Source of the DNA: Methyloversatilis thermotolerans
GTDB taxonomy: Bacteria; Pseudomonadota; Gammaproteobacteria; Burkholderiales; Rhodocyclaceae
Length of the DNA: 64,000 nucleotides
Direction: 5' to 3'
NCBI RefSeq assembly: GCF_000372885.1
Contig: NZ_KB889967.1
Location: 2,679,430-2,743,429, forward strand
Shown: positions 16,203-24,659 of the stretch, one piece after another
How the letters are laid out: every line of letters begins with the position of its first letter
Position numbering within the stretch: the stretch's first letter is position 1
The notes under the pieces: generated by a model
What the model was told of the DNA's origin: nothing
Databases searched by the model: none
What the model saw: the letters and a program-made list of their open reading frames with translations, nothing else
Translations under genes and position numbers: made by a program

Positions 16203-19154
16203 TCACTGTTTGGCGAAGATCGCGTACCACAGCCTGTAGTCGGCCTGGGTGACGCAGCGGTCGTCGTCGAAATCGGCCAGCGGCTGGTAGCGCGCATCGC
16301 CTTCGCAACTGCCGAGCGCTGCGCGCTGGGCATCGCGGTCGGCGACATTGATCGCACCGTCGCCATTGATGTCACCGCGCTTGCGCACCGCGAAGGACAC
16401 GCGCGTTGCCGCCTCGTCGTAGCCGTCGTTCAGCAGGAAGGCCACGTAGTACTCGCCGGCGGGCAGACCGCTGAACGAGGCACTGCCCGCCGGGCTGCCC
16501 GCATAGCGCCACTGCACCGACGGGCTGCTGCCGCCCGGCGTCTGCGTCGAGCGGTAGATGCCGATCCAGTCCTTGGCATTGCCCGGCATGCCGGACCAGC
16601 TCACTTCCAGCACATCACCGGTGCGGATCAGGTTGCGCTTGACGCCCAGCACGCGCGGATCAGGCTCCGGCTCGCTGCCCGCACCGACGGTGAACTCGAC
16701 GCGGTTCGACACCTCGGTGTAGGAGTCGTTGATGTAGAGCGCGAGGAAGTAGTCGCCATCCGGCAGGGCTTCCGGCGGCGACAGGCTGCCGGCTGCGCGA
16801 CCATCGACGTAGTAATAGGCCACCAGCAGGTCTATGCCCGGCGTGGCGCCCTTGCGGAACACGCCGATGTAGTCCTTGGCGGTACCCGGGCCGTCCGCGA
16901 AGCGGATGTCCAGTCGCTCGCCGCTGGCGAGCGTGGTCTTCACCAGGCTCACGTTCGCGATTTCGCTGCCGACCGCGAACGGCACGCGCTCGGAAATTTC
17001 GAAGTAGGCGTCGTTGATGAAGAAGGCCGCGTAGTAATAGCCCTTGTTCAGCGCACCCAGCGTGACGCTGCCGGATTCGTCGGGCGTGTAGGCCCAGGTG
17101 GTCGAGTTCACGCTTCCCGGTGTCTGGCCGACGCGATACACGCCTATCCAGTCCTTCGCGCCGCCCGGCGCGCCGCTCCAGGTGAAGGCAGGACGCTCGC
17201 CAACGTTGAACTGGCTCTTGTTCACCGCGAGCTCGGGCATGTCACCGACGTAGAAGGACAGACGCGGCGCGATCTCGACATAGCTGTCGTCGGTCATGAA
17301 GGCGGCGAAATATTCGACACCGGCCGCCAGTCCGCTGAAGGCCATCTGTCCGCTTACGCCCGATACATAGCTCCACTTGACCGAGGGTGTCGCCGAGCCG
17401 GGTGTCTGGCCCTTGCGGTAGATGGCCACCCAGTCCTTGGTCTTGCCACGGCCATTCATGTACTCGACCACCACCGGCTCATCCGGCGCCCACACCTTCT
17501 TCGCCAGACGCAGCGCCGGATCGCCATCGGAACTGCCCTCGACCTTGAAGCTGCGCGCCTCCGACCAGGGCGACCATTCGGCATTCGCGTCGCGATGGCG
17601 GGCACGGATGTAATAGCTGCCGTTGTTCAGGCCGTACTGCTGCACGGTGTAGCGTTCGATGTCCACGCCGGCGTGGATGTCCACCGGCTCGTAGTCCGGC
17701 GCGCCGGTGTCGCCGTAGAGGTTCTCGACATCGCGGATCAGGTCGACCACGGTGCTGGAGAACGCGGCGTCACGCGAAATCTGGAACTGCGTGCTGTTCA
17801 GCGCCATGCCGGCCATCGACTGGAAGGGCGACAGTGCAAAGCTGTACGGCAGCGTGACGACACCGCCGTCCGGCAATGCGTCCAGCGTCGGCTTCTCCGG
17901 CGGGGCCACATCGAGGCGGCGCTCGAACTCGTCCACCAGCCGGCTGTTGTAGGCGAAGCCCAGCTTGGGATGACCTTCGGCGTAGGACGACACCTTCATC
18001 GTGCGCGCCCCCAGATCGATGTCGATGAGCTGCCAGGTCCAGTTGGCGATGGTCTTCTGCACATCGTCCATGTCGCGCTCGGTCGACTGGCCCCAGAACT
18101 GGTCCCAGGCGGTGCCGCCGCTGATGATGTGGTAGATCGGCCAGTCGCGCGTCTGGCCGCGCGCATACAGATGGTGATGGGCGCCGATGTTGAGCACATG
18201 CTTGCGCGTACCGGCCAGAATCGGCATCGCGGTATCGCGGAACCACTGCGATATGTCGCCCACGTACTGTTCCGCCTGATAGGGACGGTGCACCACGCTG
18301 ATCACCCAGTCGACATCCGGGTCGACGTTCGCCGCCGCTACCACCTTGCGCAGCCATTCGGTCTGCGCGGCGAAGTTCGATTCCGAATTCGTGTACACCA
18401 GCAGCACGCGCCCGACCTGATGCGCGTAATAGCTTTCGTCGGCCGCGGCCGGAATGCCCTTGTAGCTGATCTGGTCGTAGAAGTTGTGGGCACGCCAGTT
18501 GGCCAGACCCGGGTCGTAATAGGTTTCGTGATTGCCCAGCGCGGTCATTATGGCCAGATTGCCGGACACCACGGCCGACGGCTTCATGTGCACGAATTCG
18601 TAGTGATCCAGCGTGCCGACATCGACCTGGTCGCCATTGTTCAGCATCAGTTGCACCGCCTCTTCCAGCGGCTGGCCGGTCAGCGATTCGATCTTGGCCT
18701 TGGCTGCCTGCAGCAGCGGCGTGTGACGGTCGTCGTTGCGCAACTGGTGGTCGCCGGTGAGCAGGATGCGGAAGTGACCGGTCTTGCGCGCGGCGGTGGG
18801 CTGGGTGCGGAAGCGATACACCGGCGACACCTGGTTGCCGGTACGCACGCGGTAGCTGTACAGGGTTTCCGGCTGCAGCCCGGTCAGTTGCACCCCGTGG
18901 TAGCGATAGTTGGCGGCCAGGGTCTGTGTCGAACCGGACGCACTGCGGTCCAGAGGCCCGCCATCGACGCCGTACTCGACAACGGATTCATCACCTTCGG
19001 CGGTTTTCCACGCCACCCAGATAGAACTGGCGGTCGGCGTCTGCAGATAGGGCACGATGTCAGCCGCCACGGCATTCAGCGCCGCGCCGGCACCGACCAG
19101 TGCAATGACGACGGCACGCAGCCGTCGCGCGAGTAAAGAAGGCATGTTCATCAT
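16203..19154 (-). CDS. Secreted metallophosphoesterase with four repeats and dockerin-like end
   Basis: The ~983-residue secreted protein has a signal peptide (MPSLLARRLRAVVIALVG ... AVAA), an N-terminal fibronectin-like domain as in purple acid phosphatases, and a metallophosphoesterase domain with GDHQ, NNGDQVD, GNHETYY, VVHRPY and GAHHH. A fibronectin-like segment follows, then four ~93-residue repeats, each with KDWIGVYRxGQTPGS or a variant. It ends with GDINGDGAINVADRD and DFDDDRCVTQADY, two calcium-loop-like repeats typical of dockerin. Start choice is uncertain between ATGs at 19154, 19151 and 19145; GGA lies shortly upstream of the first. The repeats may bind surfaces or polymers. It probably forms an operon with the cohesin-like PEP-CTERM gene downstream. 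Confidence 0.85.
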   Translation of the reverse strand: MMNMPSLLARRLRAVVIALVGAGAALNAVAADIVPYLQTPTASSIWVAWKTAEGDESVVEYGVDGGPLDRSASGSTQTLAANYRYHGVQLTGLQPETLYSYRVRTGNQVSPVYRFRTQPTAARKTGHFRILLTGDHQLRNDDRHTPLLQAAKAKIESLTGQPLEEAVQLMLNNGDQVDVGTLDHYEFVHMKPSAVVSGNLAIMTALGNHETYYDPGLANWRAHNFYDQISYKGIPAAADESYYAHQVGRVLLVYTNSESNFAAQTEWLRKVVAAANVDPDVDWVISVVHRPYQAEQYVGDISQWFRDTAMPILAGTRKHVLNIGAHHHLYARGQTRDWPIYHIISGGTAWDQFWGQSTERDMDDVQKTIANWTWQLIDIDLGARTMKVSSYAEGHPKLGFAYNSRLVDEFERRLDVAPPEKPTLDALPDGGVVTLPYSFALSPFQSMAGMALNSTQFQISRDAAFSSTVVDLIRDVENLYGDTGAPDYEPVDIHAGVDIERYTVQQYGLNNGSYYIRARHRDANAEWSPWSEARSFKVEGSSDGDPALRLAKKVWAPDEPVVVEYMNGRGKTKDWVAIYRKGQTPGSATPSVKWSYVSGVSGQMAFSGLAAGVEYFAAFMTDDSYVEIAPRLSFYVGDMPELAVNKSQFNVGERPAFTWSGAPGGAKDWIGVYRVGQTPGSVNSTTWAYTPDESGSVTLGALNKGYYYAAFFINDAYFEISERVPFAVGSEIANVSLVKTTLASGERLDIRFADGPGTAKDYIGVFRKGATPGIDLLVAYYYVDGRAAGSLSPPEALPDGDYFLALYINDSYTEVSNRVEFTVGAGSEPEPDPRVLGVKRNLIRTGDVLEVSWSGMPGNAKDWIGIYRSTQTPGGSSPSVQWRYAGSPAGSASFSGLPAGEYYVAFLLNDGYDEAATRVSFAVRKRGDINGDGAINVADRDAQRAALGSCEGDARYQPLADFDDDRCVTQADYRLWYAIFAKQ

Positions 19155-19319
19155 TTCAATCCGTAACAGGACCGGCGGATTGAAACGAAGACGGGTTACA
19201 GGCCGCTTTCGGCATTCTCGCGATTGCATGAGCCTTTCGGACTATTGCAATCGAAAGAACTTCGCAGCGTCAGGGATTTGCGCGAATGAAAAAATCTGTA
19301 CGCGTACGAACCCGACGGC

Positions 19320-19745
19320 CGCATCGCGGGCAAGCCCGCTCCCACGAAACCTTGGCTCCGTTCTCGGCCTGGCCGAGCTTACGTGGGAGCGGCCTCTGGC
19401 CGCGATGCGGCGCATGCGGGCCGCGGGCTTCGTTCGGGGGTGCAATCGCGGGCAAGCCCGCTCCACGAAACCTTGGCTCCGTTCTCGGCCTGGCCGAGCT
19501 TATGTGGGAGCGGCCTCTGGCCGCGATGCGGCATTGGCACGCCGCAGGCTTCGTTCCAGGCTGCAATCGCGGGCAAGCCCGCACGAAACCCCGGCTCCGT
19601 TCGTGGTTCGGGCGAGCTGTTGTGGGAGCGGCCTCTGGCCGCGATGCGGCGGATGCGGGCCGCGGGCTTCGTTCGAGACTGAATCGCGGGCAAGCCCGCT
19701 CCCACGAAAACCTGGCTCCGTTCACGGTCCGTGCGAGCTGTTGTG
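19320..19745 (+). repeat. Tandem array of ~120-base REP-type units
   Basis: Three full units and one partial unit follow head to tail, beginning near 19322, 19446, 19567 and 19684. Each contains ATCGCGGGCAAGCCCGC, GAAAC-TGGCTCCGTTC, a GAGCT-GTGGGAGCGGCC module, TCTGGCCGCGATGCGGC and GGCTTCGTTC. Internal palindromes (GCGGGCAAGCCCGC and GCGGCCTCTGGCCGC) are typical of REP sequences. Related single units lie within 15453-15590 and 30249-30387. The array occupies most of the 607 bases between the metallophosphoesterase and pqiC genes; I see no gene in it. Confidence 0.85.
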
Positions 19746-19761
19746 GGAACAGTCGTGCGCG

Positions 19762-20325
19762 TCAGGGGATGGCGCGCGCGAGGTCGGCGGCAAGCGCGTC
19801 GAGCAGGCGGCCATGAGCGGCGATCAGGGCCGGGTAGTCGGCCGCTGCGACTGCTTCGCTGCGCGTGAAGCGGCCGCTCGCGATTTCTCGCCCGTCGCGA
19901 CGCACGCTCCAGACGGCGTCCAGCGTCACCCGGGAAAAGCCCTCCGCATCGAAGCGCAGCACGTCCACCGGTACGCTGTAATCGGGGCTGGGCACGCTGT
20001 TCTGCGGCGCCGCGACCACGCGCGCCAGCCCGCGCTCGCGCGCCACCGCGAGGGCCAGCCGCCGGCCGACTTCCGACTTCATCGAGCCGGCCCAGCGATG
20101 TCCGTCCGGCGCTTCGGTCACGCCGCCTTCACCGCGCCGCGTGATCTGGAGACGATCAATCGATTCGGGCAGCGACACCGGGCCGACCACCACTGTGGGT
20201 GTGGCGGCGGCGGCGGACACGACCACGTCTTCCGGCGCCAGCGTGTAGAGCCTGGCTGGCGGTGAGCTGCCGCAGGCTGTCAGCATCAGTACGAGCAACA
20301 GTGAATGGAATGGGTGGATGCGCAT
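19762..20325 (-). CDS. pqiC: PqiC-like outer-membrane lipoprotein
   Basis: The 187-residue product has a lipoprotein signal with lipobox LTAC (C18-19 region) and the ABC-transport auxiliary lipoprotein domain (RLYTLAP near the mature N-terminus, then VVVGPVSLPESIDRLQI). PqiC in E. coli is anchored in the outer membrane and docks the periplasm-spanning PqiB needle, which is thought to move lipids between membranes. Its ATG overlaps the stop of pqiB by one base (TGATG), so the operon order pqiA-pqiA-pqiB-pqiC is tight. Confidence 0.9.
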   Translation of the reverse strand: MRIHPFHSLLLVLMLTACGSSPPARLYTLAPEDVVVSAAAATPTVVVGPVSLPESIDRLQITRRGEGGVTEAPDGHRWAGSMKSEVGRRLALAVARERGLARVVAAPQNSVPSPDYSVPVDVLRFDAEGFSRVTLDAVWSVRRDGREIASGRFTRSEAVAAADYPALIAAHGRLLDALAADLARAIP

Positions 20326-21974
20326 CAGTCCTTCTCCCCGGTCTTGCCGCGCAGCAACGCTTCCGGCTGCCGCTCCAGCGTGTCGGCCAGATGCCGCAGG
20401 GCCTGCGCCGCGCGCGACAGTTCCTGCAGGCTGTCGCGCAGATCCTGTTGCAGCGGCGCATCGCTGGCGAGCAGGCGCCGGCCGTCGCCGATGGCTGCGC
20501 GCGCCTCGGCCATCGCCTGCCGTGTCTCGTCCACGGTTGCGCGGATGTCGTTCGACACCAGGCCATCGAGCTTCTGCATCAGCGCTTCGGTACGCGCCAC
20601 CGCGCGCGACAGTCCTTCGATCGCACCGCGCGTTTCCGTCGCGATGTCGTCCAGAGGCAGGCGGTCGAGCTTGGCGGCGATACGACCGAGCGAAGCCTGC
20701 AATTCCTCCAGGCTGCCGCGCTGCGTCGGCAGACGTGGCGGCGTGCTGGTCCACTGTACCGAACCCTTGTCGGCATCCGGGAAGAAGTCCAGCGCGACGT
20801 AGAGCTGACCGGTGACCAGATTGCCGTTGCGCAACTGGGCGCGCAGACCGCGCGCCACCAGACGTTCGATGAAGGCCTTATGTTCGGCCTCGTTCAGCTC
20901 GCGCGCCTTGCTGTCGCGGGCAGTCATGCGTTCCGGGAAGATGGCGACATCCACCAGCAATGCGATGTCGGCGCGGTCTATATCGACATCCGGCCGTATC
21001 GCCAGCACTTCGCCGATCTGCATGCCGCGGAAGTCGACCGGCGCGCCGACCTGCAATCCGCGCAGCGAATCGGTAAAGCGCAGGCGCCAGATCTGGGCGT
21101 CGTGGCCGGGCTGCTTGAGCGCCTCGGTGCGCGTCGCGAAAACCGCGAAATCCAGTCCTTCGGGCGCGGGCTCGGCATCGCCGCCCTCGGGCGTTTCGAA
21201 CGCCAGACCACCGGTCACGATGGATGCCAGCGATTCGGTGTTGAGTTGCAGGCCGTCGGCCGCCAGCTTCACATCGACGCCACTGGCATGCCAGAAGCGC
21301 GTATCGACCGTGACATAGCGATCATAGGGCGCCTTCACGAACACCTGGATGTCGAGATGGCGCCCCTGCTCGTCCAGCCGGAAGCCGGTCACCTGGCCCA
21401 CCGGTACGCGGCGGAAATACACCGGCGTGCCGACATCGAGCGAACCCAGTGTTTCCGAATGCAGCGAGAAGCGCCGTCCGGGGACGCCGAGGGAAATGAC
21501 CGGTGCATCGTCCAGCCCAAGGAAATCGCGTTTCGAGGTCGACGACTTGCCGGCATCCATGCCGACGTAGGAGCCGGACAACAGCGTATCCAGTCCGGAC
21601 ACCGCACTGCCGGTTACGCGCGGCCGCACCACCCAGAAACGCGTGTCCTCGACCAGCAGCCGGGCGGCCTCGCGCGCCATCTGCGCCTGCGCCACCACGT
21701 GGCTGCCATCGTCGGACAGCCTGACTGCGCTGATCAGGCCCACGTCGATGTCCTTGTACTTGATGCGCGTCTTGCCCGGCTCCAGACCCGCGCCGGTGGC
21801 GAACTGCAGCGTGATGACCGGGCCCTGCTCGATCCAGGTCCGGGCGGCGAGGAACAGCCCGATCAGCGCCGCCACCAGCGGAATGATCCACACCAGCGGG
21901 ATGCGGAAACGGCCGGGCGGATCGACATGCGCGGCGGACAGGAAAGGTGCGGACGTGTCGTGCGGTTCAGTCAT
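20325..21974 (-). CDS. pqiB: PqiB, MCE-domain intermembrane transport protein
   Basis: The 549-residue protein has a short cytoplasmic N-terminus, one membrane helix (VWIIPLVAALIGLFLAA) and three successive MCE domains, recognisable by GLEPGKTRIKYKDIDVG, GVPGRRFSLHSETLGSLDVGTPVYFRRVPVGQ and GLQVGAPVDFRGMQIGE. A long helical C-terminus follows (residues ~430-545) that in E. coli builds a periplasmic needle. It is the periplasm-spanning part of the Pqi lipid-trafficking system. Four bases separate it from the upstream pqiA-type gene. Confidence 0.93.
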   Translation of the reverse strand: MTEPHDTSAPFLSAAHVDPPGRFRIPLVWIIPLVAALIGLFLAARTWIEQGPVITLQFATGAGLEPGKTRIKYKDIDVGLISAVRLSDDGSHVVAQAQMAREAARLLVEDTRFWVVRPRVTGSAVSGLDTLLSGSYVGMDAGKSSTSKRDFLGLDDAPVISLGVPGRRFSLHSETLGSLDVGTPVYFRRVPVGQVTGFRLDEQGRHLDIQVFVKAPYDRYVTVDTRFWHASGVDVKLAADGLQLNTESLASIVTGGLAFETPEGGDAEPAPEGLDFAVFATRTEALKQPGHDAQIWRLRFTDSLRGLQVGAPVDFRGMQIGEVLAIRPDVDIDRADIALLVDVAIFPERMTARDSKARELNEAEHKAFIERLVARGLRAQLRNGNLVTGQLYVALDFFPDADKGSVQWTSTPPRLPTQRGSLEELQASLGRIAAKLDRLPLDDIATETRGAIEGLSRAVARTEALMQKLDGLVSNDIRATVDETRQAMAEARAAIGDGRRLLASDAPLQQDLRDSLQELSRAAQALRHLADTLERQPEALLRGKTGEKD

Positions 21975-21978
21975 GTCG

Positions 21979-22605
21979 TCATGTCTTGTCGGCGTCTGCC
22001 AGCGGATCCCAGATCAACCGTGGATCGAAACTCATGGCCGCGAACATGGTGAGCACCACCACCGCGCCGAAGGCGACGGCGGCCGGACCCGCTTCTATCG
22101 TCGCCAGTCCGCGGAAATTCACCAGCGCCACCAGCAGCGTGATGACATAGATGTCCAGCATGGACCAGCGGCCGACGAATTCGACGATGCGATACAGCCG
22201 GGTGCGCTGCATGACGGCGCGCCGCGACCGTCGCTGCACGCTCCAGTTCAGCCATGCCAGCGCAAGGATCTTGAGCAGCGGCACGACGATGCTGGCGAAG
22301 AACACCACCAGCGCGAGCGGCCACGAACCGCTGTTCCACAGGAACACCACGCCGCTCATGATGGTGTCGCTCTGGGTACCGAACAGCGAGGACGTGGTCA
22401 TCATCGGCAAGGTGTTGGCCGGGATGAACAGGATGGCCGACGCGATGAGCAAGGCCCAGGTGGCCGATACGCTGGCCGGCTTGCGCTGATGCAGCGGCGC
22501 ATGGCAACGCGGGCAGCGCGTGTGCGTGTGACCTTCGTGGCGGGCGAGCTGGCCGCATACATGGCAGCTCATGAGCCCGGCCTCGCGCGCGGTGAGCGGC
22601 TTCAC
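21979..22605 (-). CDS. pqiA: PqiA-type inner-membrane protein, second half
   Basis: The 208-residue product corresponds to one half of E. coli PqiA: an N-terminal zinc ribbon (CHVCG ... CPRCH) and four membrane helices, with the conserved PANTLPMM segment. Its start overlaps the stop of the preceding pqiA-type gene by four bases (ATGA). E. coli PqiA is a single protein with two such units; here they are two coupled genes that presumably form a heterodimer with PqiB. Confidence 0.9.
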   Translation of the reverse strand: MKPLTAREAGLMSCHVCGQLARHEGHTHTRCPRCHAPLHQRKPASVSATWALLIASAILFIPANTLPMMTTSSLFGTQSDTIMSGVVFLWNSGSWPLALVVFFASIVVPLLKILALAWLNWSVQRRSRRAVMQRTRLYRIVEFVGRWSMLDIYVITLLVALVNFRGLATIEAGPAAVAFGAVVVLTMFAAMSFDPRLIWDPLADADKT

Positions 22606-23225
22606 GATTGCGCGCCCTCAGGCGGCACCTGCCACAGCAGGCGCGGATCGAACGCGCGGCCGGCGGCGGTCAGCACCAGTATCAGCGCCGCCATCGCCCA
22701 GAACGCGGTGCCCAGGATGACGGTGGCCATGTGGGCCAGCTTGGCCAGCGACACCAGCATGCCGAGCAGGAAGACTTCCACCATGCCCCAGGGCTGCACC
22801 GATCTGACCAGCCTGAAAAAGGGCGCCATGCGCGGCGACACGCGCCCCAGCCGCAAGGGCAGCAGCACCATCAGGATCATCGCCATTTCGAGCAGCGGAA
22901 ACAGCAGCGCGGTGCCGAACACCAGCGCCGCCACCGGCGTCATGCCCTCGCGCCACAAGGCCTGAACCGCGCCGAACAGCGTCACCTGCACATGCCGGCC
23001 CTGCAGTTCGAGCCCGACCAGAGGCCAGGCGTTGGCGACGAGGTAGAGCAGCATGGCGGTCAGCGTGAGCGCCAGCGTGCGATCCAGGCTGTCCGGCGGA
23101 TTGCGCGCCAGGAAGGCGCCGCATCGCGCGCAGCGCGCGGTCTGGCCCGGCGCCAGTTCGGGCTCGGCCTGCAGCAGATCGCATTCGTGGCAGGCGATGG
23201 TCTGGGCGGGAAGACGCAGGTGCAT
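22602..23225 (-). CDS. pqiA: PqiA-type inner-membrane protein, first half
   Basis: The 207-residue product is a second PqiA-type unit: zinc ribbon CHECD ... CARCG, then helices with LYLVANAWPLVGLELQG, a region equivalent to the PANTLP motif of its partner. It is the first gene of the four-gene pqi operon. ATG 23225 is chosen because the zinc ribbon starts ten residues later; the open frame upstream encodes no recognisable domain. Confidence 0.88.
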   Translation of the reverse strand: MHLRLPAQTIACHECDLLQAEPELAPGQTARCARCGAFLARNPPDSLDRTLALTLTAMLLYLVANAWPLVGLELQGRHVQVTLFGAVQALWREGMTPVAALVFGTALLFPLLEMAMILMVLLPLRLGRVSPRMAPFFRLVRSVQPWGMVEVFLLGMLVSLAKLAHMATVILGTAFWAMAALILVLTAAGRAFDPRLLWQVPPEGAQS

Positions 23226-23553
23226 GGGCGAAGAAGGCGGATGTCCAGCGATTGTGGGGTCAGCGCGCCAGTGCGCGCAATCGGAGCGCGCCGCACCGGA
23301 CGCGGCACGCGATCTCGCCGGGTATAGACTGCGTGCACCCTCGGGCGTGCCCATCGCGGACAGGATAGGCAGGTAAGCGTGACGACGGCGAGATGCCGCC
23401 GGACAGTCGTCCGGCAAGCCGCCTCGCCGATGCGTGCGCGCCCGGGCCAAAACACTCCGCACCTCCGCTGATGACCGGGAGGGTCGGCATGGGCTCGCAC
23501 CGCCGCTTCGACCGGCTGGCTGCCGCCTCGAACCGCCACCCGGTACCGTCCAG
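23226..23553. other. Divergent intergenic region
   Basis: These 328 bases lie between the divergent pqi operon and a hypothetical gene. They probably hold promoters for both, but no clear motif, repeat or small gene was found. Confidence 0.4.
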
Positions 23554-24048
23554 ATGTCCGCCCTCACCACCCCATCGGCCATCGATGGCGAGCTGCGCCG
23601 TCTGCTCGTCTTTCTCGGCCTTTCCGAAGACGCCTGCGTGCTGCTGCCTCTGACTGCCGCGCGTGGCTTTCCCGCGGAGCACGACAACTGCCATCAGAAC
23701 GTGCTCATCCAGTGCCGCCTCGCCGGTGGCCATGCCGTGTCCGGCTGGCTGCTGTGGGTCGCCCCGTCCGGCGGCTACTGCGAAGCCATGTTCCACAGCA
23801 TCTGGGCCGATGGCGAAGGCGGGCGCTTCGACATCACGCCACGCCGCGACGCGGAAACCCTGGTCATGTTCGTGCCCGACGACGGGCGGACGATTTCCGT
23901 GCTGCGCGCACGCGGGCAAAGCCTGCTGTTCGCCTACGGAAGCATCGGCGCGTGGCCGGGTCGCGGGCTGCGGAGCCTGAAACAGATCCGCTACACGGTG
24001 CCCGCCGGCATCGAGGCTCGGTACGCACTGGGCGGCGACGGGACCTGA
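23554..24048 (+). CDS. Hypothetical protein
   Basis: A 164-residue soluble protein of unknown family. It has a conserved-looking core DNCHQNVLIQCRLAGGHAVSGWLLWV followed by AMFHSIWADGEGGRFDITPR, with several His and Cys residues that might bind a metal. No signal peptide or helix pair is present. The ATG at 23554 is preferred because the segment before it is low-complexity Arg/Pro sequence. It ends 11 bases before the convergent TerB-like gene. Confidence 0.6.
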   Translation: MSALTTPSAIDGELRRLLVFLGLSEDACVLLPLTAARGFPAEHDNCHQNVLIQCRLAGGHAVSGWLLWVAPSGGYCEAMFHSIWADGEGGRFDITPRRDAETLVMFVPDDGRTISVLRARGQSLLFAYGSIGAWPGRGLRSLKQIRYTVPAGIEARYALGGDGT

Positions 24049-24059
24049 AACAGCGCCTG

Positions 24060-24521
24060 TCACGCGGCCGGCGCTCCAGCGCGCGCGGCAAGCTTGGCCG
24101 TAATGTAGTCGGCATGCGGAATGTAGAGCAGGTCCGCCACCTTCCTCATCACATGCGCCTCGTGCGCATGCAGGTGGCCATCGGCATAGGCTACCTGCCA
24201 CATGAGCTCGATCACGCGCAGCTTGCGCGGCGCGTCGAACGCGCGGTTGAGCTGGCTGGTGAAACGCTGGTAGTCGTAGGCCTCGGTCGCGGTGGTGGTG
24301 GCCAGTTCGATCAGGCGCTCGACCTCGTCGTCGGCCAGTACGAATTTTTCACGCAGCGCACGCATCGCGGTATCGCGTTCGGCCTTGCCGATGGCCGGAT
24401 CGGCGCGCATCACCTCGACCAGCAGCACCGCGGTCGCGAGCTGCAGTTGATGTTCGGTCGCGGCCGGATCGGCAGCCGGCGCGGCAAAGCTGTCCAACAG
24501 TTCCTTCAGGGTACGAAACAT
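24060..24521 (-). CDS. TerB-family protein
   Basis: The 153-residue helical protein matches the TerB/tellurite-resistance fold: LQLATAVLLVEVMRADPAIGKAE in the first helical repeat and VIELMWQVAYADGHLHAHEAHVMRKVADLL in the second, the latter with the acidic DG-H-EA pattern that binds metal in the family. No other ter gene is nearby, so it is probably one of the common stand-alone members of unknown function. AAGGAG lies directly upstream of ATG 24521. Confidence 0.82.
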   Translation of the reverse strand: MFRTLKELLDSFAAPAADPAATEHQLQLATAVLLVEVMRADPAIGKAERDTAMRALREKFVLADDEVERLIELATTTATEAYDYQRFTSQLNRAFDAPRKLRVIELMWQVAYADGHLHAHEAHVMRKVADLLYIPHADYITAKLAARAGAPAA

Positions 24522-24659
24522 GGGGCTCCTTCCGATCGATGAGAGCGGGGCGGGACTGCGCCGACCGCTCTGGATCGTATCCATGCTGCACAGTATCGCC
24601 GCAGCACGCAGCGCGAACGCACCGGCATCGCAACGACTGTGTATCCGGGTGATGCAGCG

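Noticed and set aside
15756-19136. A 1126-residue open frame on the plus strand
   Set aside because: It is antisense to the metallophosphoesterase gene, has Arg/His/Gly-biased shadow composition and no recognisable domain.
19320-19745. CRISPR-like regular repeats
   Set aside because: Units are ~120 bases and similar throughout; there are no unique spacers of constant length and no cas genes.
24060-24521. Tellurite resistance locus
   Set aside because: A lone TerB-like gene without terACDE does not support resistance.
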